A stretch of DNA of 64,000 nt from Desulfoluna spongiiphila (GTDB lineage Bacteria; Desulfobacterota; Desulfobacteria; Desulfobacterales; Desulfolunaceae). Below, one piece after another: positions 1-8,075 of the stretch. The notes beneath the pieces are model-generated. The model did no database searches. It was not told the origin of the DNA and was given only the letters and a program-made list of their open reading frames with translations. The DNA lies in assembly GCF_900101345.1 (NCBI RefSeq), contig NZ_FMUX01000016.1, positions 91,902-155,901 of the forward strand, read 5' to 3'. The stretch's first letter is position 1. Each line of letters starts with the position of its first letter. The position numbers and the translations under genes are program-made.

Positions 1-1003
1 TGAACGATGACAAAGCAGTTGGGCTGTATTGTTTCAGTGTATCTTTTGTTTTGTCAGTATAGGAAAGCTCACCCCCTTCAGAAATGATGATCCCTTCGCT
101 TTCAAGTACAGCCCGATTGTTTTGGACCACCTCATCCACATGCACCTCAATAGGAAGGTCCAACTCCGGCTCCCCATCCCTTACCACTACCGGATACCCC
201 CCAGGGTACCCGAAAATACCGGGAATATGACCGTAAAAGAGATCTTTTTTGCGTAAAAAAGCCAGCAACTGAGGGATAACACAGGCTGCCGTAACCCAGT
301 TCAACTCAGAGTCGGCAGGAAGTCTCAGAAAACGCTCGGGATTGATTTGTGTTTTCACGCCATCTGCCCATACGTTCAGGTACTTTGCATTTTTCACATC
401 TTTTATAAGCTGAGCCACATCATAGTGCCCGGCTATCACCTGAAGGCGTTTATCACATAACTCTCTGTCCGCTTTAAGCATGGCGGCTATAATCGCAACA
501 TTCCCCATACCCGTCAGCAAATTGGGAATCTGCGAATCCATCAGCGGGTTGACCGCGTCGGGATAACAGGCATTGATGATCACTGTTTGTGAGCTTTCCT
601 TTCCGACTGCGCTCTGCAACCTGTAAAGCAAACACCCGTTTAAAGCGGTTGTCAGCCCGAACCCCACCTCTTTGACAAGGCGCCCCCACCGGCTGCCGGG
701 AGTTAGTGACCAGGGCGACTGAACCGATGCCGTATGGATGACAACATCGGGACGATGCTTTCCGATCAGTTCTTCAAGACGACCGGGGCTGGACCAGTCA
801 ATCACCTCTGCTGAAAAAGAGAGGGAAGATCCGAATATTGCCTGCTTTGCAGAGGATGCGGAAACGATCCATTTCAGAGCACTCCGGTTTCTTGCCACAA
901 GAACCACATCCATATGTTCTGTGCAGGAGGTCATGATAAAACAGATGCATCGGGCCAGATTCCCCGAACCGGTAATCATAACTTTCGATCTATTTTGAAT
1001 CAT
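1..1003 (-). CDS. Rossmann-fold NAD(P)-binding dehydrogenase-like protein (3' end outside window)
   Basis: About 334 codons are visible without a stop; the C-terminus lies beyond the window edge. The protein starts MIQNRSKVMITGSGNLAR, a beta-strand followed by a GxGxxx nucleotide-binding turn. Further on, a VVIHTAS strand and an IINACYPDAVNP segment resemble the cofactor/substrate region of short-chain, saccharopine or lactate/malate-type dehydrogenases. The ATG overlaps the stop of the upstream transketolase subunit (TGATG), so the two are probably translationally coupled. The substrate is unknown. From the neighbours (split transketolase, glycosyltransferase) a role in making an unusual sugar or polyol for a surface glycan is inferred. 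The fold is fairly secure, the reaction is not. Confidence 0.6.
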   Translation of the reverse strand, partial: MIQNRSKVMITGSGNLARCICFIMTSCTEHMDVVLVARNRSALKWIVSASSAKQAIFGSSLSFSAEVIDWSSPGRLEELIGKHRPDVVIHTASVQSPWSLTPGSRWGRLVKEVGFGLTTALNGCLLYRLQSAVGKESSQTVIINACYPDAVNPLMDSQIPNLLTGMGNVAIIAAMLKADRELCDKRLQVIAGHYDVAQLIKDVKNAKYLNVWADGVKTQINPERFLRLPADSELNWVTAACVIPQLLAFLRKKDLFYGHIPGIFGYPGGYPVVVRDGEPELDLPIEVHVDEVVQNNRAVLESEGIIISEGGELSYTDKTKDTLKQYSPTALSSF

Positions 1004-1902
1004 CACAAAACCTCTTCTATGGATTCGCAGATGGAGGCAGGGTCAAGTCCCGCCTGCTCCAAGAGGCTTATGGTGTCACCAGATCCGCCGGTCCAGCCGT
1101 CCGGCCACGCAAACACCCTTGAAATCCTGACCCTGTCCAAAAGGTGTCGCGTCAGTGAGGCCAGTCCTCCGAAGGAATAATGATCTTCTATTATAAAAAG
1201 CTCTCTGGCATATTTGATTGCTTCGTAAATGTCTTCAACAGGGTATGGTTTCAGCCTGCAGATGTGAAGCACACCCACATCTATGCCCTTATCGGCAAGT
1301 AGCCCATGAGTTTCCATCGCAATTTCAGTCGAATAGCCATACGACAACAGGACACAATCGCTTGGTTCGGTCAGCCATACGACGGTTCCGGGACTGAATG
1401 CCAGGCCCCCCTCCGCCTCCCTGGGAAGCCTTATATACGCCGCTCTGTTTTGCTCAGCTATTTCAGACACCATGTAAGGTATCTCAGCTGCCGATACAGG
1501 TGCCCAAATATCAATATTCGGAAGTGACGCCATCACGCAGACATCGTTCAATGACTGATGAGTCTTGCCGTTTCTTCCCAGGCATCCCCCCGCATGCGAT
1601 CCAACAAGAACCACCGGAAGGCCTGTCTGGCAGATACTTACCCGGATCTGATCATAGGCGCGGTAGCACAAAAAAGCGCTGAATGAAAATACCCATGGCA
1701 GCAATCCGCACTCTGCCATTCCTGCTGCCATCGACACCATATTCTGTTCAGCAATCCCCCCCATGATAAAGCGGTCCGCTTTACTTTCCGCTACGTGCAT
1801 AGCCCCATTCGAATCCGCAAGGTCTCCGTCAATAACGCGTATTCGCGCATCAACGTCACATCTCCTTGCCAGCTCCATTCCCAAATAATCAGCTAATTTC
1901 AT
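1003..1902 (-). CDS. Transketolase, C-terminal (pyrimidine-binding plus C-terminal domain) subunit
   Basis: This is a split-transketolase second subunit of about 299 aa. It carries the region that binds the thiamine-diphosphate pyrimidine ring (FIMGGIAEQNMVSMAAGMA, with the conserved Glu of the family in GIAEQ) and a C-terminal transketolase domain (DVGVLHICRLKPYP). It should pair with the product of 1889-2734 to form a complete two-subunit enzyme moving two-carbon units between sugar phosphates. I chose the ATG at 1902, which overlaps the upstream stop by 14 nt; an in-frame ATG at 1926 is possible. Split transketolases occur in central metabolism of some anaerobes and also inside secondary-metabolite or polysaccharide clusters. 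The glycosyltransferase beside this one favours the second. Confidence 0.85.
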   Translation of the reverse strand: MKLADYLGMELARRCDVDARIRVIDGDLADSNGAMHVAESKADRFIMGGIAEQNMVSMAAGMAECGLLPWVFSFSAFLCYRAYDQIRVSICQTGLPVVLVGSHAGGCLGRNGKTHQSLNDVCVMASLPNIDIWAPVSAAEIPYMVSEIAEQNRAAYIRLPREAEGGLAFSPGTVVWLTEPSDCVLLSYGYSTEIAMETHGLLADKGIDVGVLHICRLKPYPVEDIYEAIKYARELFIIEDHYSFGGLASLTRHLLDRVRISRVFAWPDGWTGGSGDTISLLEQAGLDPASICESIEEVL

Positions 1903-2734
1903 GCAAGACCCTGTTATACTCTTCATCGGTTAGGCTGCCGCAGTGACATTTCAACGGTTCTTTCTGCAACAGAGGGGATCCGTAGCCCTTGACAGTGTTG
2001 GCGATTACAACTGTAGGCTTTCCGTTAACGGAGTTATCCAGACATTCCCTGAATGTATGAGTGAGGCTTAAGTAGTTATTCCCGTCCGCCTCATATGTAT
2101 TCCAGCCGAAGGCGCCCCACTTTTGAAGTGGATCAGGCAGCGGGTTTCTTTTTTCCAGAGAAACATTTCCCCACCCGAATTCCTGTTGCCCGTTGTTGTC
2201 CACCACCACAAACAGATTGCTCAGGTGATACCGTCCGGCAAGCATGGCAGCTTCCCACACCTGTCCTTCCTGGCACTCCCCATCACCAAGTACAACCCAG
2301 ACATTCACATCCTTTGGCAGGGACATGGCCATTCCGATTCCGGCAGACAGGCCCTGCCCCAAAGACCCCGATGAAAAATCAATACCTGGAGTAAGCGTCA
2401 TATCAGGATGGCCAGCGAGCGGGGACCCGATATCGCTATAGGATTCAAGCCAATCCTCGGGAATAAATCCAAGCTCGGCAAGCAAGACATAAAGAGCCAC
2501 CGCTGAGTGCCCTTTGGACAAGATCAACCTGTCACGCAATGGATCATCTTTGGTTTCAGGTGACACGTTCAGAAAGGTAGTATACAGGGTATGGAGTATA
2601 TCAATCACACTCAGACAGCCCCCAAAATGCCCCCCGTCGGGATGAAGAACAGAGACAATTTTTTTCCTGAGATATTTTGCCCTACCCTCAAGGCCGCGAT
2701 AATCAGAAAAGTCTTCTTTAATTTTGGAAAGCAT
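1889..2734 (-). CDS. Transketolase, N-terminal (TPP-binding) subunit
   Basis: A 281-aa protein with the diagnostic features of the transketolase diphosphate-binding half: the KGH motif near residue 74 (LILSKGHSA), a GSLGQGLS segment near residue 123, and the thiamine-diphosphate/Mg motif GDGE near residue 150, followed about 30 residues later by VVDNNG. It lacks the pyrimidine and C-terminal domains, which are encoded by the next, overlapping gene. The 5' end overlaps the stop of the glycosyltransferase gene by 17 nt. This gapless arrangement indicates one transcript with tight coupling. Housekeeping pentose-phosphate function cannot be excluded, but the context suggests supply of a special sugar precursor. 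Confidence 0.88.
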   Translation of the reverse strand: MLSKIKEDFSDYRGLEGRAKYLRKKIVSVLHPDGGHFGGCLSVIDILHTLYTTFLNVSPETKDDPLRDRLILSKGHSAVALYVLLAELGFIPEDWLESYSDIGSPLAGHPDMTLTPGIDFSSGSLGQGLSAGIGMAMSLPKDVNVWVVLGDGECQEGQVWEAAMLAGRYHLSNLFVVVDNNGQQEFGWGNVSLEKRNPLPDPLQKWGAFGWNTYEADGNNYLSLTHTFRECLDNSVNGKPTVVIANTVKGYGSPLLQKEPLKCHCGSLTDEEYNRVLHEIS

Positions 2735-3542
2735 AGCGATGCCTTTTGTAGGGTATACGGGTTGTGTCGTCTACATAACTACCTGAAAAATCATTACAGT
2801 CGTAACGATTCAGTGCCTGTCGGAACATTTTATCCCTGCTTTCCCATCGATTATCCACCGAATAATGACGGATGCGGCTCTCTTCATCATGAGAGATATG
2901 AATCGCTTCACCGTATTGCATGCGTAATAGCCCCAGCCCAAGGGTAAGCCGTGCTATCATATCCTGATCTTCCCAGCCCCATCCGATCAGATCACTGTTG
3001 TACCCATTGATATTCAAAAAATTTTTGCGGCTCACACAAAGCAGGCCTGGAGCATTTCTGAGCCCTGTCTTGGCGTCTTCTTCAGAGTCGATGATCTCCA
3101 ACCTTTTTCCGTCAGCAGTCTTCAGCTCAAGCCTGTAGCCGAATGAAGTGATATGCCCAGCATTCCTTGCATTGACAGAAGATTCCTTCACCCCCTTCAG
3201 CGTTGCGAAAGAGTTCGGATTGCGTTCCAGTTCCTGAACAATATGGGACATGTCGTTGGGATTTACGATGATATCGTTGTCGCAAAAAAACAAAAAAGGG
3301 TTACCGCTGCAACGCACACCAATATTATGCGCCGCCTGCTTATTGAAATAGCTGACAGTACTGATTGTTATAATTTCAATCTCATCCAGGTAGTTTTCAG
3401 TAAGGGTATAGAGGTCATCCGGAGAACCGCCGAAATTGACGATATATACTTTCCCGTTGAGAATCTCAGCCGTTTCAACCAGAGATGGAAGGGATTCCGG
3501 TAATTCGTATCTATCACACCAAGGCACAATGATATCGAGCAT
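2718..3542 (-). CDS. GT-A type glycosyltransferase (family 2 / galactosyltransferase C-terminal-like)
   Basis: A 274-aa soluble protein starting MLDIIVPWCDRYELPESL, the usual first strand of GT-A glycosyltransferases. A metal-binding DxD-like motif lies in FFCDNDIIV near residue 92. Near residue 190 GWGWEDQDMIARL matches the C-terminal signature of galactosyl/N-acetylgalactosaminyl transferases (Glyco_transf_7C), where the acidic residues act in acceptor binding or catalysis. No membrane segment is visible, so it acts in the cytoplasm or at the inner face of the membrane. It is the first visible gene of the minus-strand operon and overlaps the transketolase subunit. A role in assembling a surface polysaccharide is inferred; donor and acceptor are unknown. 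Confidence 0.8.
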   Translation of the reverse strand: MLDIIVPWCDRYELPESLPSLVETAEILNGKVYIVNFGGSPDDLYTLTENYLDEIEIITISTVSYFNKQAAHNIGVRCSGNPFLFFCDNDIIVNPNDMSHIVQELERNPNSFATLKGVKESSVNARNAGHITSFGYRLELKTADGKRLEIIDSEEDAKTGLRNAPGLLCVSRKNFLNINGYNSDLIGWGWEDQDMIARLTLGLGLLRMQYGEAIHISHDEESRIRHYSVDNRWESRDKMFRQALNRYDCNDFSGSYVDDTTRIPYKRHRYAFQN

Positions 3543-3685
3543 TATTGGTTATCTCTCCTTATTTCTAATAGTTGATTGATGTTTTCTGACTATAGAAATC
3601 TATATCCCTGAATCCGGCGCTAAATGATAAACCGCGCAAAGCGCTCAGGTCTTCGTGTGGATTCGCCCAAATGTGGTTATTCGAA

Positions 3686-3841
3686 TCATTCGAGCTGAAT
3701 TTTTGCCTTGCCTTGGGCACCCTTACTGATGGGTGTCGTCGTGAACCATTTGGTATTTGGTCCCGCTGTTGCATCGAAAAGATACGCCCCCAGAACATTT
3801 ATCCTGTTTCGTTCGCGGACGACTAAAAAGCCAACGCGGGA
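3686..3841 (-). pseudogene. Possible transposase remnant (IS630-like?)
   Basis: About 51 codons closed by TGA read as sensible protein (RERNRINVLGAYLF and PISKGAQGKAKI). The RxRINVxGA-like pattern recalls the region around the second catalytic aspartate strand of IS630-type transposases. There is no start codon and a stop lies directly upstream in frame. In another frame just upstream (about 3885-3950) IVEKTVRWFERF also looks transposase-like. This may be a frameshifted, decayed insertion sequence; the family assignment is weak. Confidence 0.25.
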
Positions 3842-4132
3842 TCATTATCACGATTTTCCCTTCATGCATCTATCGCAAGCAACGTTGGAGGCTGTGTGCT
3901 TTGGTGGGTTCTGAATTAGAAACGTTCGAACCATCTGACGGTTTTTTCTACTATCTTTTATAACAGCCCTAATTTAGCGATCCTACTACTTTTTTTATAG
4001 TTTTTTATCGAGTCTTCTGCTCATCTGTTTTGAGGTGTCAGGGCTCGGCCGGAAAATAATTCCACATCCTGAAATGTTGGCCGTTTGAGCGGTGGCGAGA
4101 ATTCACCGATCGGTAAGGCATTCATGGAATGC

Positions 4133-4154
4133 TATACACGCCAATACGTGTATA
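4133..4154. repeat. Perfect 8-bp inverted repeat with 6-bp spacer
   Basis: TATACACG, CCAATA, CGTGTATA: the arms are exactly complementary. It lies in otherwise empty AT-rich DNA, about 840 bp upstream of the next operon. It could be an operator for a dimeric regulator or the end of a lost mobile element. There is no U-run, so it is not a terminator. Confidence 0.5.
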
Positions 4155-4685
4155 TTATAAATTTGTCATAGCCCTTACCTTTAAGGACGTTTTTCTACAC
4201 GCATGAAACCGTCATTCAGGGTTCAGTGGAGGTAAGGGGATCTTATTTCGAGAGATTCGGTACTTTGCTACATTATCTCTATTCAACAGAGTGAGTATAT
4301 GATCAGCTATACAATGTCAATAATTTTCATTATAGAAAAATGGTTATTCTAAATATTTCGAAATAATAAAGAGTAAATACAGTCCCAAAGCCCATAATAC
4401 AGACAGTTCGTCCGCCCTTGAGCAGTGTCGCCACCACATCCCAATACACCAAATTGACAGTTGGATGCCAGATTGACACCCACCGATCTCGTTTCGCAAC
4501 AGACCAATTACCACAACCACTTTTATTGCAGCCTGCGCACACTGGCCCATCAACTATAGTAAAATACAATAAGTTGAAGCATCCCCCATAAGCTATACCT
4601 ATACACCACCAGGGGCGCCATCTCTTCACATCGCCGGAAACTCTATTGGGAGTTATAAAAATGTTAGGGGTGGCGAAATTTTAGG

Positions 4686-4714
4686 TTGACATCAATTTTT
4701 ACGGCAGGTAAATA
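4686..4714 (+). promoter_or_regulatory. Candidate sigma-70 promoter for the DUF6064-TonB-ABC operon
   Basis: A perfect TTGACA (4686-4691) is followed after 17 bp by TAAATA (4709-4714). The -35 match and spacing are ideal but the -10 is poor. It is the best candidate in front of the gene at 4977 and would give a leader of about 260 nt. I see no TPP or other known riboswitch core in that leader. Confidence 0.35.
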
Positions 4715-4976
4715 AACAGACACGTCGCGGCCACCGGGCACGCGAGCAGTCATAAAGCAGCAGATCCTTTGGGTGGATTGCCTGCATGATGGAACCGTAC
4801 GATCATGTGACCTTTTGCACCCAGGGAGAGCCTGCCAACCACAGCCTTCCTTAACTCGTTAAACCAGCATTCACATCGCAAGATCACATCGGATTCATCA
4901 TGCTCACCCGCAACGATCCCCCCGGCTCCCGCCCGGCACGTTGCGATAACCGTCACACCACGCATTTGGAGGAGAC

Positions 4977-5636
4977 GTGAACAAAACTGAGATGTTCTGG
5001 ACGATTCTAAAGAAATTCAACGAGGACACACTGCCGGTACAACTCCTGCTTGTCCTGCTCTCACTTTTCGCACTTTACGGGGTCTTTGCGAAACCGTCAA
5101 AGGCATCGGACAAAGGAATGACTGCCTTTCTGGCTGTTGCCTTTGCCTGGAACGGCATTGCCTGTTTCCTTGTCTATTGCGGAAAGAGCCCCATGGCGCT
5201 CTTCGTTGGGGGCCCCCTCTACCTGGTAATCTCCTTTCTCTTTCTCGTGGACCTGCTGGTCACCGGAAAATGTTCCTACCGTCTGCCGGATACGCCCCTT
5301 CACCAGGGCCTGACCGGAGCCCTCCTTTTGTGTGTGTACCTCTTCCCCTTTGCAGGAATGGCCCTGGGCCATGGCTTCGTGGTACTTCCCATGTTCCCCT
5401 GCCCCCTCGCCGCTTTTACCCTCATACTTTTTGCGGCGGCAGCCCCCCGCATCGACAGGGACATCTTCATCCTCCTCCTGGTCTGGGCCTTCGTCAACAT
5501 CCCGAAATGCTTCGGACTCTATGGATGTTACGAAGAGATCGTCCTCTGCGCCTCGGGGTTTTACAGCCTTTACATCATAAAAACCCGACCGGCCGTCCAC
5601 AAGGCAACCATGGAGCCTGTCCATGAACCCATTTGA
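4977..5636 (+). CDS. DUF6064-family polytopic membrane protein
   Basis: About 219 aa and strongly hydrophobic, with roughly seven predicted membrane helices and short loops, so an inner-membrane protein. The N-terminal pattern (short amphipathic start, LPVQLLLVLLSLFALYGVF helix, then a Lys-rich loop) fits the DUF6064 family, whose function is not known. The start is a GTG close behind GGAGGAG; an ATG five codons later is the alternative. Its 3' end overlaps the next gene by 14 nt, so it belongs to the same transcript as the flavoprotein genes. A role as membrane partner or permease for the redox proteins downstream is only inference. Confidence 0.65.
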   Translation: MNKTEMFWTILKKFNEDTLPVQLLLVLLSLFALYGVFAKPSKASDKGMTAFLAVAFAWNGIACFLVYCGKSPMALFVGGPLYLVISFLFLVDLLVTGKCSYRLPDTPLHQGLTGALLLCVYLFPFAGMALGHGFVVLPMFPCPLAAFTLILFAAAAPRIDRDIFILLLVWAFVNIPKCFGLYGCYEEIVLCASGFYSLYIIKTRPAVHKATMEPVHEPI

Positions 5637-6576
5637 ATGCATCGACGCCGGCAGCGAATACTGCCCCTGCTACCTGGCCGAAGCGGGTGAGTGCACCGTC
5701 TGTACCCTGCTCCAGGGCAAAGAGGTGTGCGCCTGCAACTGGTCCAAGGTCTGCATTTACCAGAGATACCTGCGTAACGGCTCCAAAGCGGTGAAACGCA
5801 AACAGACCGTGTTGTGCGATATTTCCGAAGCCCGGCGCATTGAAGACGGGATTTACCTGGAAAAAATTACGGTCTCCCGGGCCATGGCACGGGCCCTCAA
5901 CCACCCGGGGAGCTATGTGTTCGTCAGGGGGCTCACGGAGCGCTCTTTTTTCGACGCCCCCATGGCCATCGTGGATTCAGACATCATGGCAGGCACTGTG
6001 ACCCTGGCTTTTCATGTTACCGGGCCGAAGACACGCCTTCTGGAACTGAGCTCCCAGCGCCTGTTCCTGAGGGGGCCTTACTGGAACGGCCTCCAGGGAA
6101 ACAGGGCCGTTGAAAGCATTCGGGACGCCCGATGCCTCGTGGTGACCGGCGGCATGTCCCAGGCCTCGGTGCCCCTGGTAATAAAACGCCTCCTGGCCCA
6201 CGGCAACACGGTGACCCTCCTGGTCAACAGGCCCGGCCCTTTTTTTATCGCCGACTACCTGCCCGACGAGGTGAAGGTTTATGAAGTGCCCCTTCACGGG
6301 AACCAGGGCCGCGACACCATGGAAGCCCTTCCGGAAAAGGAAAACATCGCCTTTGCCTACAGCGCCGGAAGCACGCCCCAGCACGAACTCGTCCGATCTT
6401 TTATCAGTCGGCACTGCCCCGAAGCCGGTATGGCAATCTCCAACAACCACACCTTCTGCTGCGGCGAGGGCATCTGCGGGAGTTGCATGGTCACCATGGG
6501 AGGCAAGGCGATCAGATCCTGCAAGGTTCAGTACGACCCGCAACGCATGACGGAAGAGGAGGCCGTCTGTCCATGA
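5623..6576 (+). CDS. PyrK-like FAD/NAD-binding, [2Fe-2S] electron-transfer protein
   Basis: A 317-aa soluble protein related to the dihydroorotate dehydrogenase electron-transfer subunit and sulfide dehydrogenase beta subunits. The first 44 residues hold eight cysteines (including CPC, CTVC and CAC), suggesting an extra metal or Fe-S site. A ferredoxin-reductase-like core follows, with an NAD-binding strand (CLVVTGGMSQASVPLV). The C-terminus has CGEGICGSC plus a later Cys (C-x4-C-x2-C-x11-C), the [2Fe-2S] pattern of PyrK. There is no pyrD catalytic partner here, so it probably shuttles electrons between NAD(P)H and the FAD oxidoreductase encoded next. It overlaps the DUF6064 gene. Confidence 0.8.
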   Translation: MNPFECIDAGSEYCPCYLAEAGECTVCTLLQGKEVCACNWSKVCIYQRYLRNGSKAVKRKQTVLCDISEARRIEDGIYLEKITVSRAMARALNHPGSYVFVRGLTERSFFDAPMAIVDSDIMAGTVTLAFHVTGPKTRLLELSSQRLFLRGPYWNGLQGNRAVESIRDARCLVVTGGMSQASVPLVIKRLLAHGNTVTLLVNRPGPFFIADYLPDEVKVYEVPLHGNQGRDTMEALPEKENIAFAYSAGSTPQHELVRSFISRHCPEAGMAISNNHTFCCGEGICGSCMVTMGGKAIRSCKVQYDPQRMTEEEAVCP

Positions 6577-6664
6577 CGACACCATGTCCCGGGATACCTC
6601 GGAGCGAGGCTGGCACATTCATTACGTCCATGAGCGTCCATCACGATAAGAAAGGAATCACATC

Positions 6665-7978
6665 ATGCCCAAGGTAGTCATTATCGGTGGAGGGTGGTCG
6701 GGATGCGCGGCGGCCATTGCAGCCCGAAACGCAGGTGCAGAGGTGGTACTGCTGGAGCGGACGGACCTTCTCCTGGGATGCGGCCTGGCCGGGGGGATCA
6801 TGCGAAACAACGGACGGTTCACGGCCGCAGAAGAGCTGAAATGCCTGGGGGCTCCGGAGCTGGTGGACCTCACCGATGCCTTGTCGCGACACGTCAACAT
6901 CGATTTCCCCGGCCACCGGCACGCGAATCTCTACGACACAGCCCTCGTGGAACCGGCGGTCAGGCAGCTGCTTTACGACAAAGGGGTGGATATCCGTTTT
7001 GTGGCCCGGGCCGTGGGGGTATCCATGGACGAACCGGATTCTATCCGTTCGGTGTCTCTGGCCGACGGGACCACCATCCATGGGGATGCCTTCATTGAGA
7101 CCACAGGCTCTGCCGGATCCATGGGCAATTGCGCCCGATACGGCAACGGCTGCACCATGTGCGTGCTCCGGTGCCCCTCCTTCGGCCCCCGGGTCAGCCT
7201 CAGCCGCATGGCAGGATGCGAAGAGAGCGTGGGACTTCGGGATGGAGAGACCTATGGGTCCTTCAGCGGCTCCTGCGAACTCAACAAAGCGACCCTCAGC
7301 CCGGAAATCCGGCAATGCCTCGCAGAAAAAGGGGTGGCGATCCTGCCCCTGCAAAGGCACCTCGTGGATGAGGGCATCTTGAAACTCAAGGCCTGCAAGC
7401 AGTATGCGATCCCCGAATTCAAGCAAAACCTCATCCTCCTGGACACCGGAGCACGGGCCAAGATGATGATGCCCTTTTTCCCCCTTGAAAAACTGAGAAA
7501 AATAAAAGGGCTTGAACGGGCCATGTACGAGTTTTCCGGCGGTATCTCCAACTCCGTCCGGTTCATGGCGCGAACACACCGGGACAACGCCTTAAAGGCC
7601 CAGGGACTCACCAACCTCTTTTGCGCTGGGGAAAAGGCGGGGCTCTTCGTGGGGCACACCGAAGCCATGGCAACGGGAAGCCTTGCCGGCTGGAACGGCG
7701 TGCAACAGGCCAAGGGGCTCCCCCTGCTGTCCCTGCCCGACGGCCTTGCCATCGGGGATTTGATCCGGCACGAAAACCTTGCCAGCACCACCCTTGAAGG
7801 GCTCAACGACCGGTACACCTTTTCCGGGGGAAACTACTTTAAACGATTGAAGCGCCTCGGCCTTTACACCACCGACCCAAAGGCCGTCGAATCCAGGGTA
7901 CGGGCCCACGGACTCCACCATGTGTTCTTGACGGCCCATGAGAAAAAAGAGCGCCCCCTCCAGACCATGCAGGCTTAA
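6665..7978 (+). CDS. FAD-dependent oxidoreductase (GidA/succinate-dehydrogenase-flavoprotein fold)
   Basis: A 437-aa protein opening with an ADP-binding Rossmann motif (VIIGGGWSGCAAAIAARNAG) and an acidic residue at the end of the second strand (LLERTD), as in FAD enzymes. A second FAD-contacting region near residue 315 reads LFCAGEKAGLFVGHTEA. A four-cysteine patch near residue 157 (CARYGNGCTMCVLRC) could bind a metal or an Fe-S cluster. The substrate is unknown. Its position directly after the PyrK-like protein suggests a two-component NAD(P)H-linked redox enzyme. From memory, this pair together with the next gene also recurs in anaerobic Firmicutes. The gene starts 88 bp after the previous stop. 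Confidence 0.78.
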   Translation: MPKVVIIGGGWSGCAAAIAARNAGAEVVLLERTDLLLGCGLAGGIMRNNGRFTAAEELKCLGAPELVDLTDALSRHVNIDFPGHRHANLYDTALVEPAVRQLLYDKGVDIRFVARAVGVSMDEPDSIRSVSLADGTTIHGDAFIETTGSAGSMGNCARYGNGCTMCVLRCPSFGPRVSLSRMAGCEESVGLRDGETYGSFSGSCELNKATLSPEIRQCLAEKGVAILPLQRHLVDEGILKLKACKQYAIPEFKQNLILLDTGARAKMMMPFFPLEKLRKIKGLERAMYEFSGGISNSVRFMARTHRDNALKAQGLTNLFCAGEKAGLFVGHTEAMATGSLAGWNGVQQAKGLPLLSLPDGLAIGDLIRHENLASTTLEGLNDRYTFSGGNYFKRLKRLGLYTTDPKAVESRVRAHGLHHVFLTAHEKKERPLQTMQA

Positions 7979-8075
7979 ACGGCGCACACCAACCAAAGCA
8001 ATGAACAGATACCATGTCACCCCCCGTCCCAGAGCACGGGGAACGATGAAACCACAAACACCTAAGGATGGACCC

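Larger units (their letters stand above)
3543..4976. other. Gene-poor 1.4-kb region between two operons
   Basis: No convincing intact gene is present on either strand. The base composition is visibly more AT-rich than the flanking genes, especially 3950-4400. It contains a short open stretch resembling a transposase piece (3686-3841, minus), a perfect inverted repeat (4133-4154) and a candidate promoter for the following operon (4686-4714). The region separates the surface-carbohydrate operon from the TonB/ABC operon and looks like an old insertion or recombination scar. Confidence 0.6.

Noticed and set aside
4330..4629. 99-codon Trp/Cys-rich minus-strand frame
   Set aside because: No ribosome site, abnormal composition and no similarity to known proteins; AT-rich non-coding region.
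4750..4965. 71-codon minus-strand frame before the DUF6064 gene
   Set aside because: No ribosome site or domain, and opposite to the promoter/leader of the large operon.
4715..4976. Possible TPP riboswitch in front of the operon with a THI5/NMT1-like binding protein
   Set aside because: No CTGAGA-type core or matching stems found by eye.
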